DNA from: Bacteroides xylanisolvens XB1A
GTDB taxonomy: Bacteria > Bacteroidota > Bacteroidia > Bacteroidales > Bacteroidaceae
DNA length: 64,000 bases
Assembly: GCF_000210075.1 (NCBI RefSeq)
Contig: NC_021017.1
Coordinates: 3,214,382 to 3,278,381, forward strand
Reading direction: 5' to 3'
Below the pieces are notes generated by a model. That model did not search any database, had not been told where the DNA came from, and worked only from the letters and a program-made list of their open reading frames with translations. This document shows positions 50,324-58,923 of this stretch, piece by piece (the stretch's first letter is position 1; each line of letters begins with the position of its first letter). The position numbers and the translations under genes were made by a program.

Positions 50324-51235
50324 ATGAGAGTGATTGTAAATCCCAAGTACGCGCATCTGCAGAAGGAGATAGAAGAAATTCCAAGGTCCTTCCAGGAAAA
50401 AGGAGATGTGGTGTACGATGGGCGTAATGTTTTAAAACGAATTGGCTTAGGCAGCATTGATGTTGTGGTGAAGAGCTTTAAGAAGCCTCACATCATCAAT
50501 CGTGTTGTATATTCGTTTTTCCGGCAATCAAAAGCAGAGCGTTCCTATATTTACTCTATGGAAATTCAACAACATGGCTTTGACACTCCGGAGCCAGTTG
50601 CTATGATCGAACAATTCCAGAGTGGCCTTCTTTCACATAGCTATTACATTTGTTGTTATGATGGTGGCGAAACAGTCCGTTCCCTGATGGATGGGAAAGT
50701 GGAAGGAAATGAAGATAAACTTTCTGCTTTTGCGCGCTACACGGCTGCTTTGCATCAGGCAGGTATCCTGCATTTGGACTATTCTCCCGGCAATATATTG
50801 ATCCATCAGAATGATGCGAATGAATATAGTTTTTCCTTGGTCGACGTGAATCGCATGCAGTTGCTATCGGATATTGATTGTGATACTGTGTGCCGTAATA
50901 TGTGTCGTTTATGCATCTCTCGTGAAGTGCTGACTTATATAATGACAGAATACGCTTCTTTGAGGGGATGGGATGTAGAATCTACTGTTAGTCTGGCTCT
51001 TCGTTATAGCGATCAGTTCTTTACTCATTATATTTATCGTCGTGCGGCACGAAAAGAAAAAGAAAGGCATATCGTATCCCTGATTTTATTCTTCCGTTTG
51101 TACCGTTCAGTGCGTAAGTTCTTTTCCTGGGAACCGCATATCTCACGTTTCTTATTGAAAAAAGAAAAGCGCATTTATGATACATACTTGTGTAAGTATG
51201 ACTATTGCGAATTGCTTTCTGCTGATTATCAATGA
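50324..51235 (+). CDS. InaA/Kdo-kinase-like lipopolysaccharide kinase
   Basis: The 303-residue protein has a small-molecule kinase fold. VVVKSFKKPHIINR supplies the ATP-binding Lys, HLDYSPGNILI is the catalytic loop (HxDxxxxN) and SLVDVNRMQ holds the metal-binding Asp. It resembles KdkA/InaA/RfaP proteins, which phosphorylate Kdo or heptose in the inner core. In Bacteroides the lipid A core carries a phosphorylated Kdo, which fits. It stands alone on the plus strand and its stop abuts the end of the methyltransferase gene. Confidence 0.85.
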   Translation: MRVIVNPKYAHLQKEIEEIPRSFQEKGDVVYDGRNVLKRIGLGSIDVVVKSFKKPHIINRVVYSFFRQSKAERSYIYSMEIQQHGFDTPEPVAMIEQFQSGLLSHSYYICCYDGGETVRSLMDGKVEGNEDKLSAFARYTAALHQAGILHLDYSPGNILIHQNDANEYSFSLVDVNRMQLLSDIDCDTVCRNMCRLCISREVLTYIMTEYASLRGWDVESTVSLALRYSDQFFTHYIYRRAARKEKERHIVSLILFFRLYRSVRKFFSWEPHISRFLLKKEKRIYDTYLCKYDYCELLSADYQ

Positions 51236-52048
51236 TTAACTCTTACTTCCGCGCATGACTACACTGCGGATTTTATGCCTGAAAAAACCTTTCTGATTGG
51301 TATATGTGCAGTTATTCTTATCCAAAAATGCAGAAATGACTGCTTCGTCATCATGTAGATGGTATGTGCAAATTGCAAAATCCAACTTCTGGCAATTCTG
51401 GAATAAGTTCTTGCATCCGGCCAATGCATGCCGTTCAGCTCCTTCGATATCCATTTTTAGAAATAGATGCTCCTCCGTTTGATTGTTGAAGAAGTCATCC
51501 AGAGTTTGTTCTCTCGAAGAATTATGGTCGCTTACATATTTTTGGACAATCGTAACTTTATTTTGCCATGGTTCAAAAGTAGCTCTGATGGCCTCCAGCC
51601 ATTGTTCGTCCTGCTCAAACAAGTAGACATGTTTAGCTTCTTCGATGATTTCCAATGAAGAATATCCTTCGGCGCAACCGACATCTACAAATACCTTTCC
51701 TGTCACTTCTTTAACGCTGTTGAAGTAATGGTGCGGTGAGCGCCTGTCTTGTTCCATGCTCAAAGCCCTGTAATATTTTTGAATTTTCCTGGCCGGAGTG
51801 CTCTTTCTGAAATAGAGCCGTTTCTCTTCTTTTTGAACATAGTATAAACCTTTCTCCTCGTCTTTCTGTACGTCAACGGGCATATTTGCATATTCATCTT
51901 TGAATTCATACAGGTGTCTTGAATATCCATGTTCTTTAATATATTCATAGTATTTCAGATAAGGAGAGCCGGGCTTATATCCTTTCATGAAATAATATGG
52001 GAGAGTGCCATATATAAATTTCTTTATTGTGTGTTTAAGTATGTTCAT
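51236..52048 (-). CDS. FkbM-family methyltransferase
   Basis: The 270-residue protein has a SAM-binding Rossmann motif, GKVFVDVGCAEGYSSLE, then VYLFEQDEQWLEA. The FkbM-type MDIEGAERHALAG is in the second half. It should O-methylate a sugar of the surface glycan. Its start overlaps the stop of the GT4 gene by 4 bp, so translation is coupled. Confidence 0.88.
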   Translation of the reverse strand: MNILKHTIKKFIYGTLPYYFMKGYKPGSPYLKYYEYIKEHGYSRHLYEFKDEYANMPVDVQKDEEKGLYYVQKEEKRLYFRKSTPARKIQKYYRALSMEQDRRSPHHYFNSVKEVTGKVFVDVGCAEGYSSLEIIEEAKHVYLFEQDEQWLEAIRATFEPWQNKVTIVQKYVSDHNSSREQTLDDFFNNQTEEHLFLKMDIEGAERHALAGCKNLFQNCQKLDFAICTYHLHDDEAVISAFLDKNNCTYTNQKGFFRHKIRSVVMRGSKS

Positions 52049-53178
52049 CTCATTAATTTCTTGTAGATGTTTAAGATCTCTTCCGCTTGCTTTTCTTCAG
52101 AGAATCTTTTGGCAAATATTTGCCCTTTTTCAATCATTACTTTCTTTCTTTCAGGGTCAGAGTATATCTGTTTGAAAGCATTGGCCATTCCTTTGATATC
52201 ATCGGGATGTATATAGATCGAGTCGGGACCTCCGGCTTCTTCCAGGCAAGAACCTGTTGCGGCTACTACCGGAATTCCGGAGTATAAAGCTTCTATAATG
52301 GGGATGCCAAAGCCTTCAAAGCGTGAAGGATATACAAAAATTTCAGCTAGCTGATAAAAAGTCGGCAGATCATCAAAAGGAACATTGCTGATGATGTGCA
52401 CTCTTTCTTCCAGCTTATTCTCCTTAATAAAACGTTCAATCTTATCAGTGTATTCTGTATGGCGTCCTACAATGACAAGATGAATTTGTTCAGGAAGCAT
52501 CGTCAGTGCTTGTACCGCCGAAAGGGCATTCTTTCGTTCTTCAATACTTCCTACGTTGAGGATATAGTGTTCCGGTAGCTGATATTTAGCTCGGACTTCT
52601 CTTTTTTTCTCTTCTGTTACAGGGTGCGTGAATGAAGTATCACATCCCTGATAAACAACTTCTATCTTATCGGCAGGAATCCCGAAATACTCAATAATAT
52701 CACGTTTGGTACATTCGCTGATAGCAATGATTCTATCCGCATTTTCGCAGGCTTTGCGGAATTTGTATGTATATATATTCCTGTCGATCGAATGATAGTA
52801 TTGTGGGTATCGCAGAAATATCAAATCGTGGATTGTTACGATACTTTTTACCTTACTTTTATGGATATTCAGGGGTAATTCATTGCTAAGTCCGTGAAAA
52901 ATATCAATTCTTTCTTTTTCCAATTGGCGGGTGACTCCCAACACTCGCCATAACGAACTTAACTTTTTCCAGAAAGAAGTAGTGGGGTAAGAAAGCTGTA
53001 GTTGCCGATATTGCTTCGTTAATTTGTTCAGCCTTTTATTTTCCCGTTTCTTGGGGGCATACAATACATATTCATTCTCCGGATAGAATTGGCATAGAAT
53101 ATCCACTATATAGCGGCTATAATTACCCAAACCGGTGAAATTCTGTACTGCACGTTTTCCGTCAAAACCTATTCTCAT
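52045..53178 (-). CDS. Glycosyltransferase family 4
   Basis: The 377-residue GT-B enzyme begins MRIGFDGKRAVQNFTGLGNYS, typical of mannosyl/rhamnosyl GT4 enzymes. YILNVGSIEERKNALSAVQA and VYPSRFEGFGIPIIEALYSG carry the donor site. It lies between the methyltransferase and licD genes in a long minus-strand operon, adding a sugar to the glycan that these enzymes decorate. Confidence 0.92.
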   Translation of the reverse strand: MRIGFDGKRAVQNFTGLGNYSRYIVDILCQFYPENEYVLYAPKKRENKRLNKLTKQYRQLQLSYPTTSFWKKLSSLWRVLGVTRQLEKERIDIFHGLSNELPLNIHKSKVKSIVTIHDLIFLRYPQYYHSIDRNIYTYKFRKACENADRIIAISECTKRDIIEYFGIPADKIEVVYQGCDTSFTHPVTEEKKREVRAKYQLPEHYILNVGSIEERKNALSAVQALTMLPEQIHLVIVGRHTEYTDKIERFIKENKLEERVHIISNVPFDDLPTFYQLAEIFVYPSRFEGFGIPIIEALYSGIPVVAATGSCLEEAGGPDSIYIHPDDIKGMANAFKQIYSDPERKKVMIEKGQIFAKRFSEEKQAEEILNIYKKLMR

Positions 53179-53207
53179 TTCTACTTCTTACCTTTATGTG
53201 ATTATAG

Positions 53208-54020
53208 TTAGACTTCAAACTCCCGATAAGGTTTATTCAGGTCTAAATAATGGAAATTGTGTTGTCTTTGCCCACTTTGTTTAGGTATGGTCATGTAATC
53301 TCCGTATTTCTGTGACAGATAGACATCGTATTTCTGTACTCCCCACACTTCTTCATTTTCAAATAAGACTGGAGTAGGGGTACCCAGAATATCTTTAGAC
53401 ATGATTCCTTTCATTCCGTCATCATAATCACAGACCAACGCGGATTGGTCGAAATCATACTTTTTCATTACTTTCCTGATACTTTCCTGTGCTCCGGTAA
53501 GGGTAAAAAGTTTTCTGCATAATAGCGGTATCCATGAACTGGGGCCTTTTCCATGCTTGTATGGATCGCGATGAATCAGATAAAGTATACGTTTGTAGAA
53601 TTCGTACTTTGCAAAATGCATTCTTTGCGCCATGCGGCTCTCCGGAACTCCGTCCAGTGGGAATATATCAATATATACGCCTCCCAAATATTTGAGATGC
53701 ATACGTTCAATTAGAGTGGTGTCGGCATCCTGTACTTTTGCGAATGGAAGAGGATATTCCTTGTCGTTTTCAGCACATACAGCTTCGTATGGTTTCGGCA
53801 ACCATTCTTTGGCATTAGCCATTAATAAATCATAATCGGCTCTTGGCATACCGATATCCAGATCATCATCCCAAGGGATAAATCCTTTGTGGCGGACGGC
53901 TCCCAGCATGGTGCCTGCCATGATGTAATATCGCAGATTATGTTCTTTGCAAACTTTGTCAACAGCTAATAAATTCTTTAATATGCGAAGCTGTAGAGGG
54001 CGGATATCGTAATTTGCCAT
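53208..54020 (-). CDS. LicD-family phosphotransferase
   Basis: The 270-residue protein has the LicD signature MAGTMLGAVRHKGFIPWDDD followed by DIGMPRADYD, a nucleotidyltransferase-fold site with metal-binding Asp residues. LicD proteins transfer phosphocholine or a similar phospho-group from a CDP-linked donor to a glycan. The next upstream gene is a LicC-like cytidylyltransferase, so donor synthesis and transfer are encoded together. The group transferred is not certain to be phosphocholine, as no choline kinase or transporter is seen. Confidence 0.9.
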   Translation of the reverse strand: MANYDIRPLQLRILKNLLAVDKVCKEHNLRYYIMAGTMLGAVRHKGFIPWDDDLDIGMPRADYDLLMANAKEWLPKPYEAVCAENDKEYPLPFAKVQDADTTLIERMHLKYLGGVYIDIFPLDGVPESRMAQRMHFAKYEFYKRILYLIHRDPYKHGKGPSSWIPLLCRKLFTLTGAQESIRKVMKKYDFDQSALVCDYDDGMKGIMSKDILGTPTPVLFENEEVWGVQKYDVYLSQKYGDYMTIPKQSGQRQHNFHYLDLNKPYREFEV

Positions 54021-54037
54021 TTCTATCTGAATTTTGA

Positions 54038-54769
54038 TTAATAAAGACTTGCTGGAATCAGCTTCTGTGCCTGTTGAAAGTCCTCTACGGTGTCCAGTTC
54101 GGCCGAGAAGAACTCGGTGGTATCCATGACGTAAAAGCTATATCCTTGCGGAATCAGTCGCTCAAAAGCCCGTTCGTAGAATATATTGTCCAGTCCTTCA
54201 GTGGTAATCATAATTTCCAGTTCCCGGAATAGAGCTTTGGTGTATTCAGCTGACATCTTTTCGATACCGATAGACTCTCCGATAGCATCGGATATAGAAC
54301 AAACTTTGCTGATTTCAACAACCTTTTGTGCGTCGTCTACGATGACTTTTATTTCTTCCGCTCCAAGCTCGTGTCGATTCAGTGCCAATATGTCGTTTTT
54401 GTCCGAATGAAGCAGTTTTTCTACAATTTGAGGATCAAAAATAATATCACTGTCTAATAACAATATTTCTTCCTCGTCGGTATGCGGTCGGGTAAGCCAT
54501 AATGAATAGATATTGTTGGTTGATTCATATCTGTCATTATAGATGAAAGTAATATTTTGGACTGGATAACGTGCCTGCAGAAAATCAACGATTTGTTGCT
54601 GGCGATACCCCGTGACGATAATGAATTCGTCGAATCCGTTTTGTATCAGAGCATCAAAAGCCCTTTCCAGTAGGCATCGTTCTCCTATCTTGAGGAGGCA
54701 TTTGGGCGTTGTATCGGTCAGCGGGCGTAAGCGTGACGCTATTCCTGCGGCTAATATTACTGCTTTCAT
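54038..54769 (-). CDS. LicC-like sugar/phospho-amine nucleotidyltransferase
   Basis: The 243-residue protein starts MKAVILAAGIASRLRPLTD and continues TPKCLLKIGERCLLERAF, the CTP/NTP-binding loop and Lys of the NTP_transferase family. LLLDSDIIFDP holds the metal-binding Asp. Its short length and IYNDRYESTNNIYSLWL match LicC-type phosphocholine cytidylyltransferases rather than hexose-1-phosphate enzymes. Its start overlaps the end of the aminotransferase gene by 4 bp, and licD follows after 17 bp. Confidence 0.85.
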   Translation of the reverse strand: MKAVILAAGIASRLRPLTDTTPKCLLKIGERCLLERAFDALIQNGFDEFIIVTGYRQQQIVDFLQARYPVQNITFIYNDRYESTNNIYSLWLTRPHTDEEEILLLDSDIIFDPQIVEKLLHSDKNDILALNRHELGAEEIKVIVDDAQKVVEISKVCSISDAIGESIGIEKMSAEYTKALFRELEIMITTEGLDNIFYERAFERLIPQGYSFYVMDTTEFFSAELDTVEDFQQAQKLIPASLY

Positions 54770-55815
54770 TTGGAGGCGATTTCTTTAATTGTATCTATAA
54801 CGATCCGGTTTTGCTCTGGGCGTCCCAATGTGATACGCAAATGAGTGTTGATATCCGGTTCATTCATAAACTTCACTTTATAACTCTGTTCAGCAAAAGC
54901 CTTTTGTAAAGCTTCTTTTAGCTCTATCGGGTATTTGATTAAAATGAAATTGGCAACCGATTCATATACTTTGAATCCGGGTAACACGCCGATTTCCTTT
55001 TCGTAGCGCTCACGGTCTTCGTTCATCAGTTTGGCGATGTTGCGGTAGTGTGCGTCCGATTTAAGAGCTGCAATGGCGATATCTTCGGATATTCGGTTGT
55101 ATCCCAGATATTTATTGCTGTATCTGCTGAATTTTTCCAGTTCTTTACTCATAAATCCGAATCCCATACGTAAACCGGGCAATCCATAAAACTTGGATAA
55201 AGTACGGGAAATAATCAAATTCTGATATTTATTAACCAGTTTTTTGATATAACTGGTATCAGTTGAAACAAAAGAAGCGTATGCCTCGTCTATCAGTACC
55301 ACTGTTTGGCTGGGTACTTCTGCAAGCAGTTCATCCAGTTCTTTCGGAGTTAAACCGTTGCCGGTAGGGTTATTGGGAGAAGCCAGTAAAAGAATCTTCG
55401 GATTCTCTTTCTGAATCATATCTTTCAGCGTCTCAAAGTCATATTTAAAAGTGTTTCCGTCTTCGTAAAGAGGATATTGCAAAGTATGGCCATTCACCTC
55501 ATCTGCAATTGACTTATAATACCACCATGAGAACTTGGGAATCAACATCGTTTTGTTTCCATCTTCTTGAGTCAGGAAGTAATGAACGGCTTGCTTCAGA
55601 ATATCTTCTCCGCCGTATCCCAATAAAACTTGAGTTTCATCTATATCGTATAGTTCGGACAAGAAAACAGATAATATACTTTTCTTTCCTTCATCATAAA
55701 TGCGGGTATAAAAACAAAGTTTATTTATATCGAAGTTTTTTAAAGCTTCTACTACTTCTTTTGATGGACTGTAGTTAAATTCGTTTCGATCTAAAAAGTT
55801 CAAATTCTTTTCCAT
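54766..55815 (-). CDS. PLP-dependent class I/II aminotransferase (HisC/CobD-like)
   Basis: The 349-residue fold type I enzyme shows LLASPNNPTGNGLTP, VVLIDEAYASFV (Asp binding the pyridine N) and ISRTLSKFYGLPGLRMGFG (Lys forming the Schiff base). Size and motifs match histidinol-phosphate aminotransferase and the related threonine-phosphate decarboxylase. The tight coupling to licC/licD suggests it makes a phosphorylated amino-alcohol or amino acid precursor for the decoration, not histidine; this is inferred. Confidence 0.85.
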   Translation of the reverse strand: MEKNLNFLDRNEFNYSPSKEVVEALKNFDINKLCFYTRIYDEGKKSILSVFLSELYDIDETQVLLGYGGEDILKQAVHYFLTQEDGNKTMLIPKFSWWYYKSIADEVNGHTLQYPLYEDGNTFKYDFETLKDMIQKENPKILLLASPNNPTGNGLTPKELDELLAEVPSQTVVLIDEAYASFVSTDTSYIKKLVNKYQNLIISRTLSKFYGLPGLRMGFGFMSKELEKFSRYSNKYLGYNRISEDIAIAALKSDAHYRNIAKLMNEDRERYEKEIGVLPGFKVYESVANFILIKYPIELKEALQKAFAEQSYKVKFMNEPDINTHLRITLGRPEQNRIVIDTIKEIASK

Positions 55816-55816
55816 A

Positions 55817-56626
55817 TTAGTTTTGTATGATTCCTTTATCGCACCAGGTTAGTTTCCTGACTTTTGTTTCGTTCAAAATACTGCGGTTGTTGTTTAGATT
55901 ATCTGTTCCGTGTAGTTCATGATGAAGATGGAACACGATTCCCGCAAATTTGATGGTACGCTTGCGTACACCGCTGTTGATAAGGCGGCATACTAATTCA
56001 TGATCTTCACTTCCCCATCCGGTAATAGCTTCATTGTACCCATTGACTTTTAACAAATCCTCTTTCCAGAAAGCCATATTGCATCCTCTCGAGTAAGAAA
56101 CATCCCATTGACGATAATGTTGAAGTAGTGGACTCAACCAAGGTAAATGTACTCCGTTGATTGTGTTTTTAGTACCTTTGTCGTGAATGGAAATGATGCA
56201 GTTTTTTTCTGCTAACATTTTTCTCGTTAAGCCTTCCCGGATTAATACACGGCTACCGGTTACAAAACTACCTTTTTTTGCAAAACGTACATGATCTTTG
56301 ACGAAATCTTTGTGTAAGACGATATCTCCGTCAATTTGTATAATATATTCTTTAGATGCTTTCGCAATAGCTTTGTTGCGGATGGAGGCCAGTCTGAAGC
56401 CTAAATCCTCATGCCAAACATGAATAATGGGAACTTCAGAGGAAGCTGCCAATTGATGAATTAGTTCTCCTGTGTCTTCTTTAGAACCATCATCGGCAAT
56501 GATAATTTCATCAGGAAGGAGAGATTGACGTAGCACGCTTTTAACGCATAATTCTAATGCGTCGCTTCTATTATAGGTGGATATAATTAGCGATGTACTT
56601 ATGTTGCTCGCCATTGGTTTATTCAT
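55817..56626 (-). CDS. Glycosyltransferase family 2 with galactosyltransferase-type C-terminus
   Basis: The 269-residue GT-A enzyme has LIISTYNRSDALELCVKSVL, DEIIIADDGSKEDTGEL and a DxD-like QIDGDIVLH. GWGSEDHELVCRLINSG is the acid-site motif of Glyco_transf_7C proteins. It is the first gene of the minus-strand decoration operon (1 bp from the aminotransferase stop) and is divergent from another GT2. Confidence 0.9.
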   Translation of the reverse strand: MNKPMASNISTSLIISTYNRSDALELCVKSVLRQSLLPDEIIIADDGSKEDTGELIHQLAASSEVPIIHVWHEDLGFRLASIRNKAIAKASKEYIIQIDGDIVLHKDFVKDHVRFAKKGSFVTGSRVLIREGLTRKMLAEKNCIISIHDKGTKNTINGVHLPWLSPLLQHYRQWDVSYSRGCNMAFWKEDLLKVNGYNEAITGWGSEDHELVCRLINSGVRKRTIKFAGIVFHLHHELHGTDNLNNNRSILNETKVRKLTWCDKGIIQN

Positions 56627-56771
56627 ATAATTATTACTATGTTAGTTAAATAGTTAAGGGGGCTTGCACTAAAATTCTACAAATGTATACATTTTATTTG
56701 GTTGTGACAAGTGTTAAAGGCTTTTTTGCTAAACATTAGAGGGTTAGCGTCTTTTTTAAGAATAATATCTG

Positions 56772-56779
56772 TATCTTTG
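56772..56779 (+). promoter_or_regulatory. -7 element TATCTTTG for the plus-strand GT2 gene
   Basis: TATCTTTG lies 43 bp before the start at 56823, in the AT-rich divergent region 56627-56822. Confidence 0.6.
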
Positions 56780-56822
56780 CTATCAGTTTGTTATTATAAC
56801 TAAGATTAATAGTGTATTTGTA

Positions 56823-57806
56823 ATGGAAAATCATTCGGTGGAAGTTAGTGTAATCATTCCTAATTATAACTATGCTCGTTTTTTGCGGCAACGTATCGAA
56901 TCGGTATTGGCCCAAACATATACAGATTATGAGATTATATTATTGGATGATGCGTCAACGGATGATAGTACATCTATTTTAAAACATTATAGTGCTAATC
57001 CTCATGTCAGTCATTTGGAGATTAACTCAGTCAATACAGGAAGTCCTTTTGCTCAATGGCAGAAAGGCATTAGTTTGTCTCGTGGAAAGTACATTTGGAT
57101 TGCCGAAAGTGACGATGCGGCTGAACCCTCTTTTTTGAAAAAGGCAGTCTCTGTTTTGAAACAATATCCGGATGCTTCTTTTTGCTTTCTGGGCTCACAT
57201 TGTATAGATGGGGAAGGTAATCAGTTAACTACTGATTTTGATCGTTGGACTTCAAAACAGTTGAGTCGTTCTCATAATATGGGTGTTTTTGATGGTGAAG
57301 ATTATATAAAACATAATCTTTATTGGCGTAACTATATTTACAATGCTAGTGGTGTTGTCTTTCGTAAACAATGTTTTGAACAAATAAAAGACTTGTCTTG
57401 CTTTTCAATGCGCTATAGTGGCGATTGGCTTTTCTGGATAGAAATGGCTAAGCAAGGAATGGTAGTCGAAGTTTATGAAAAATTGAATAATTTTCGTTTG
57501 CATAATGTAAGCACTACCAAGAAGGGGCAAAAGACAGGCGATGGGGTTCGAGAAGACATATATATAGTAAATAGAATAGAGCATTCTCTCGTTAATATAG
57601 GGAGGCAAAGAAAGACTGTGCGTCATGGGAGCTTTTATAAAGAGATAAAAAGACTTAAGGTTCCTACTGAAATCAAGAAGGAACTTACATTGCACTTAGT
57701 AGCTTCTTTAAAAGCAAATTCTAGTGATTATTATGTAGAACGATTTAATAAAAGTTTTAGTTGGCTGATGCCTTGGTTGATTACTCGTGATAAAGATCGT
57801 CTGTGA
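56823..57806 (+). CDS. Glycosyltransferase family 2
   Basis: The 327-residue inverting GT-A enzyme opens VSVIIPNYNYARFLRQRIES. EIILLDDASTDDST and YIWIAESDDAAEPSF (DxD) form the donor site, and YSGDWLFWIEMAKQG is the usual acceptor-side motif. It is a single gene on the plus strand in the glycan region, probably an O-antigen or capsule transferase. It faces the SGNH gene tail to tail. Confidence 0.93.
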   Translation: MENHSVEVSVIIPNYNYARFLRQRIESVLAQTYTDYEIILLDDASTDDSTSILKHYSANPHVSHLEINSVNTGSPFAQWQKGISLSRGKYIWIAESDDAAEPSFLKKAVSVLKQYPDASFCFLGSHCIDGEGNQLTTDFDRWTSKQLSRSHNMGVFDGEDYIKHNLYWRNYIYNASGVVFRKQCFEQIKDLSCFSMRYSGDWLFWIEMAKQGMVVEVYEKLNNFRLHNVSTTKKGQKTGDGVREDIYIVNRIEHSLVNIGRQRKTVRHGSFYKEIKRLKVPTEIKKELTLHLVASLKANSSDYYVERFNKSFSWLMPWLITRDKDRL

Positions 57807-57876
57807 TTACTGGATGTTTTTATTGGAAATGGATAATGTTTATGAAATACTTGCTAATAATCACTTAAAAGTAAAT

Positions 57877-58917
57877 TTAGTCGGTGGATTTTTCTATCTT
57901 ATCTGCAATAATATTACCAACAGTTTCACTAGCTATAGTTGCCCAATGCGTATCATCTATATGATAAACGTCTTTGACTCCGCTGGCAATCATTTCTCTA
58001 AAATTATCTCTAGGATTAATAAACCATTTTAGTTGGTTAATTCCATTTTCTTCTAGTTGATCAATTACTTTCTTAGGCGGGTATGGATTATTTATTATAT
58101 ATGGTTGGTATACATCATATTTATCGGGAGCTATCATATAATAGAGGTCAATGCCTTTTTCTTGAAAGCGTTTATGAAGGTAGTTTAGTTTGTCTAAAAT
58201 GGCGTTGTATTCTTCTTCTGTGATTGATAATTTCCATAAATCGTCATTGTAAAAATAGAAGGTGTTGTATGGTGGAACAGAGAAACAATCAGTGTTTAAC
58301 TGTACTTCTTTTACTGGCCTTTTTGATTTGTATAAATGATATTTGATATATTTAAACGTTTCCATTAAATAATCTTTCTTCTTTTTTTCTGTAAAATTAT
58401 TTTCTGGCTTATTGTCTTCTTTCTCAAGAGTATAATTGATGTCTTTAATATCTCTAAAGCTAAGTATATGCTGTACAAATTCTCTTTCGACCGTTTCAAT
58501 AATAACAGTCTTACATCCTAGGCTAGCATATATATCGTTATTCAATAAATACAATGCGATATCTTCAGAGCTATATCCTCTTCCTCTTGGATCAGGATAG
58601 TTGAGGATTCTTTCTCCTAATTTGGCTGCTAAATAATTTTGATAACCACTGAAACCTTGTTGGCTAAAGGAGTCTCCTATGGTCATAACTTTGTAATTTC
58701 TTTGTATGTTGTCATAATATGTATCTACCTTGTTCTCTGATAATGGTGTACCTAAATTGGTTTGGGTTTTGTCTATGTAAAAGTAGCCAAGTTTCCCTAA
58801 ATCACCGGCTTTGGTTAGACGATCTATTAAATAGAAATTCACATAAAAGCCATATGCGTATATTAATACCATGACAGGGAATATGGTGAATAAGCATTTT
58901 AATATAAATTTTCTCAT
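57877..58917 (-). CDS. SGNH/AlgJ-like O-acetyltransferase partner, membrane anchored
   Basis: The 346-residue protein has one N-terminal membrane segment (about 5-30), so the body lies in the periplasm. MTIGDSFSQQGFSGY contains the nucleophile-type Ser of GDSx, and YHIDDTHWATIASE gives the DxxH-like acid-His pair. This is the layout of AlgJ/AlgX-type enzymes that work with an MBOAT acyltransferase. The MBOAT gene lies 6 bp upstream in the same operon, so the pair should O-acetylate a surface glycan. Confidence 0.82.
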   Translation of the reverse strand: MRKFILKCLFTIFPVMVLIYAYGFYVNFYLIDRLTKAGDLGKLGYFYIDKTQTNLGTPLSENKVDTYYDNIQRNYKVMTIGDSFSQQGFSGYQNYLAAKLGERILNYPDPRGRGYSSEDIALYLLNNDIYASLGCKTVIIETVEREFVQHILSFRDIKDINYTLEKEDNKPENNFTEKKKKDYLMETFKYIKYHLYKSKRPVKEVQLNTDCFSVPPYNTFYFYNDDLWKLSITEEEYNAILDKLNYLHKRFQEKGIDLYYMIAPDKYDVYQPYIINNPYPPKKVIDQLEENGINQLKWFINPRDNFREMIASGVKDVYHIDDTHWATIASETVGNIIADKIEKSTD

Positions 58918-58923
58918 AAAGTT

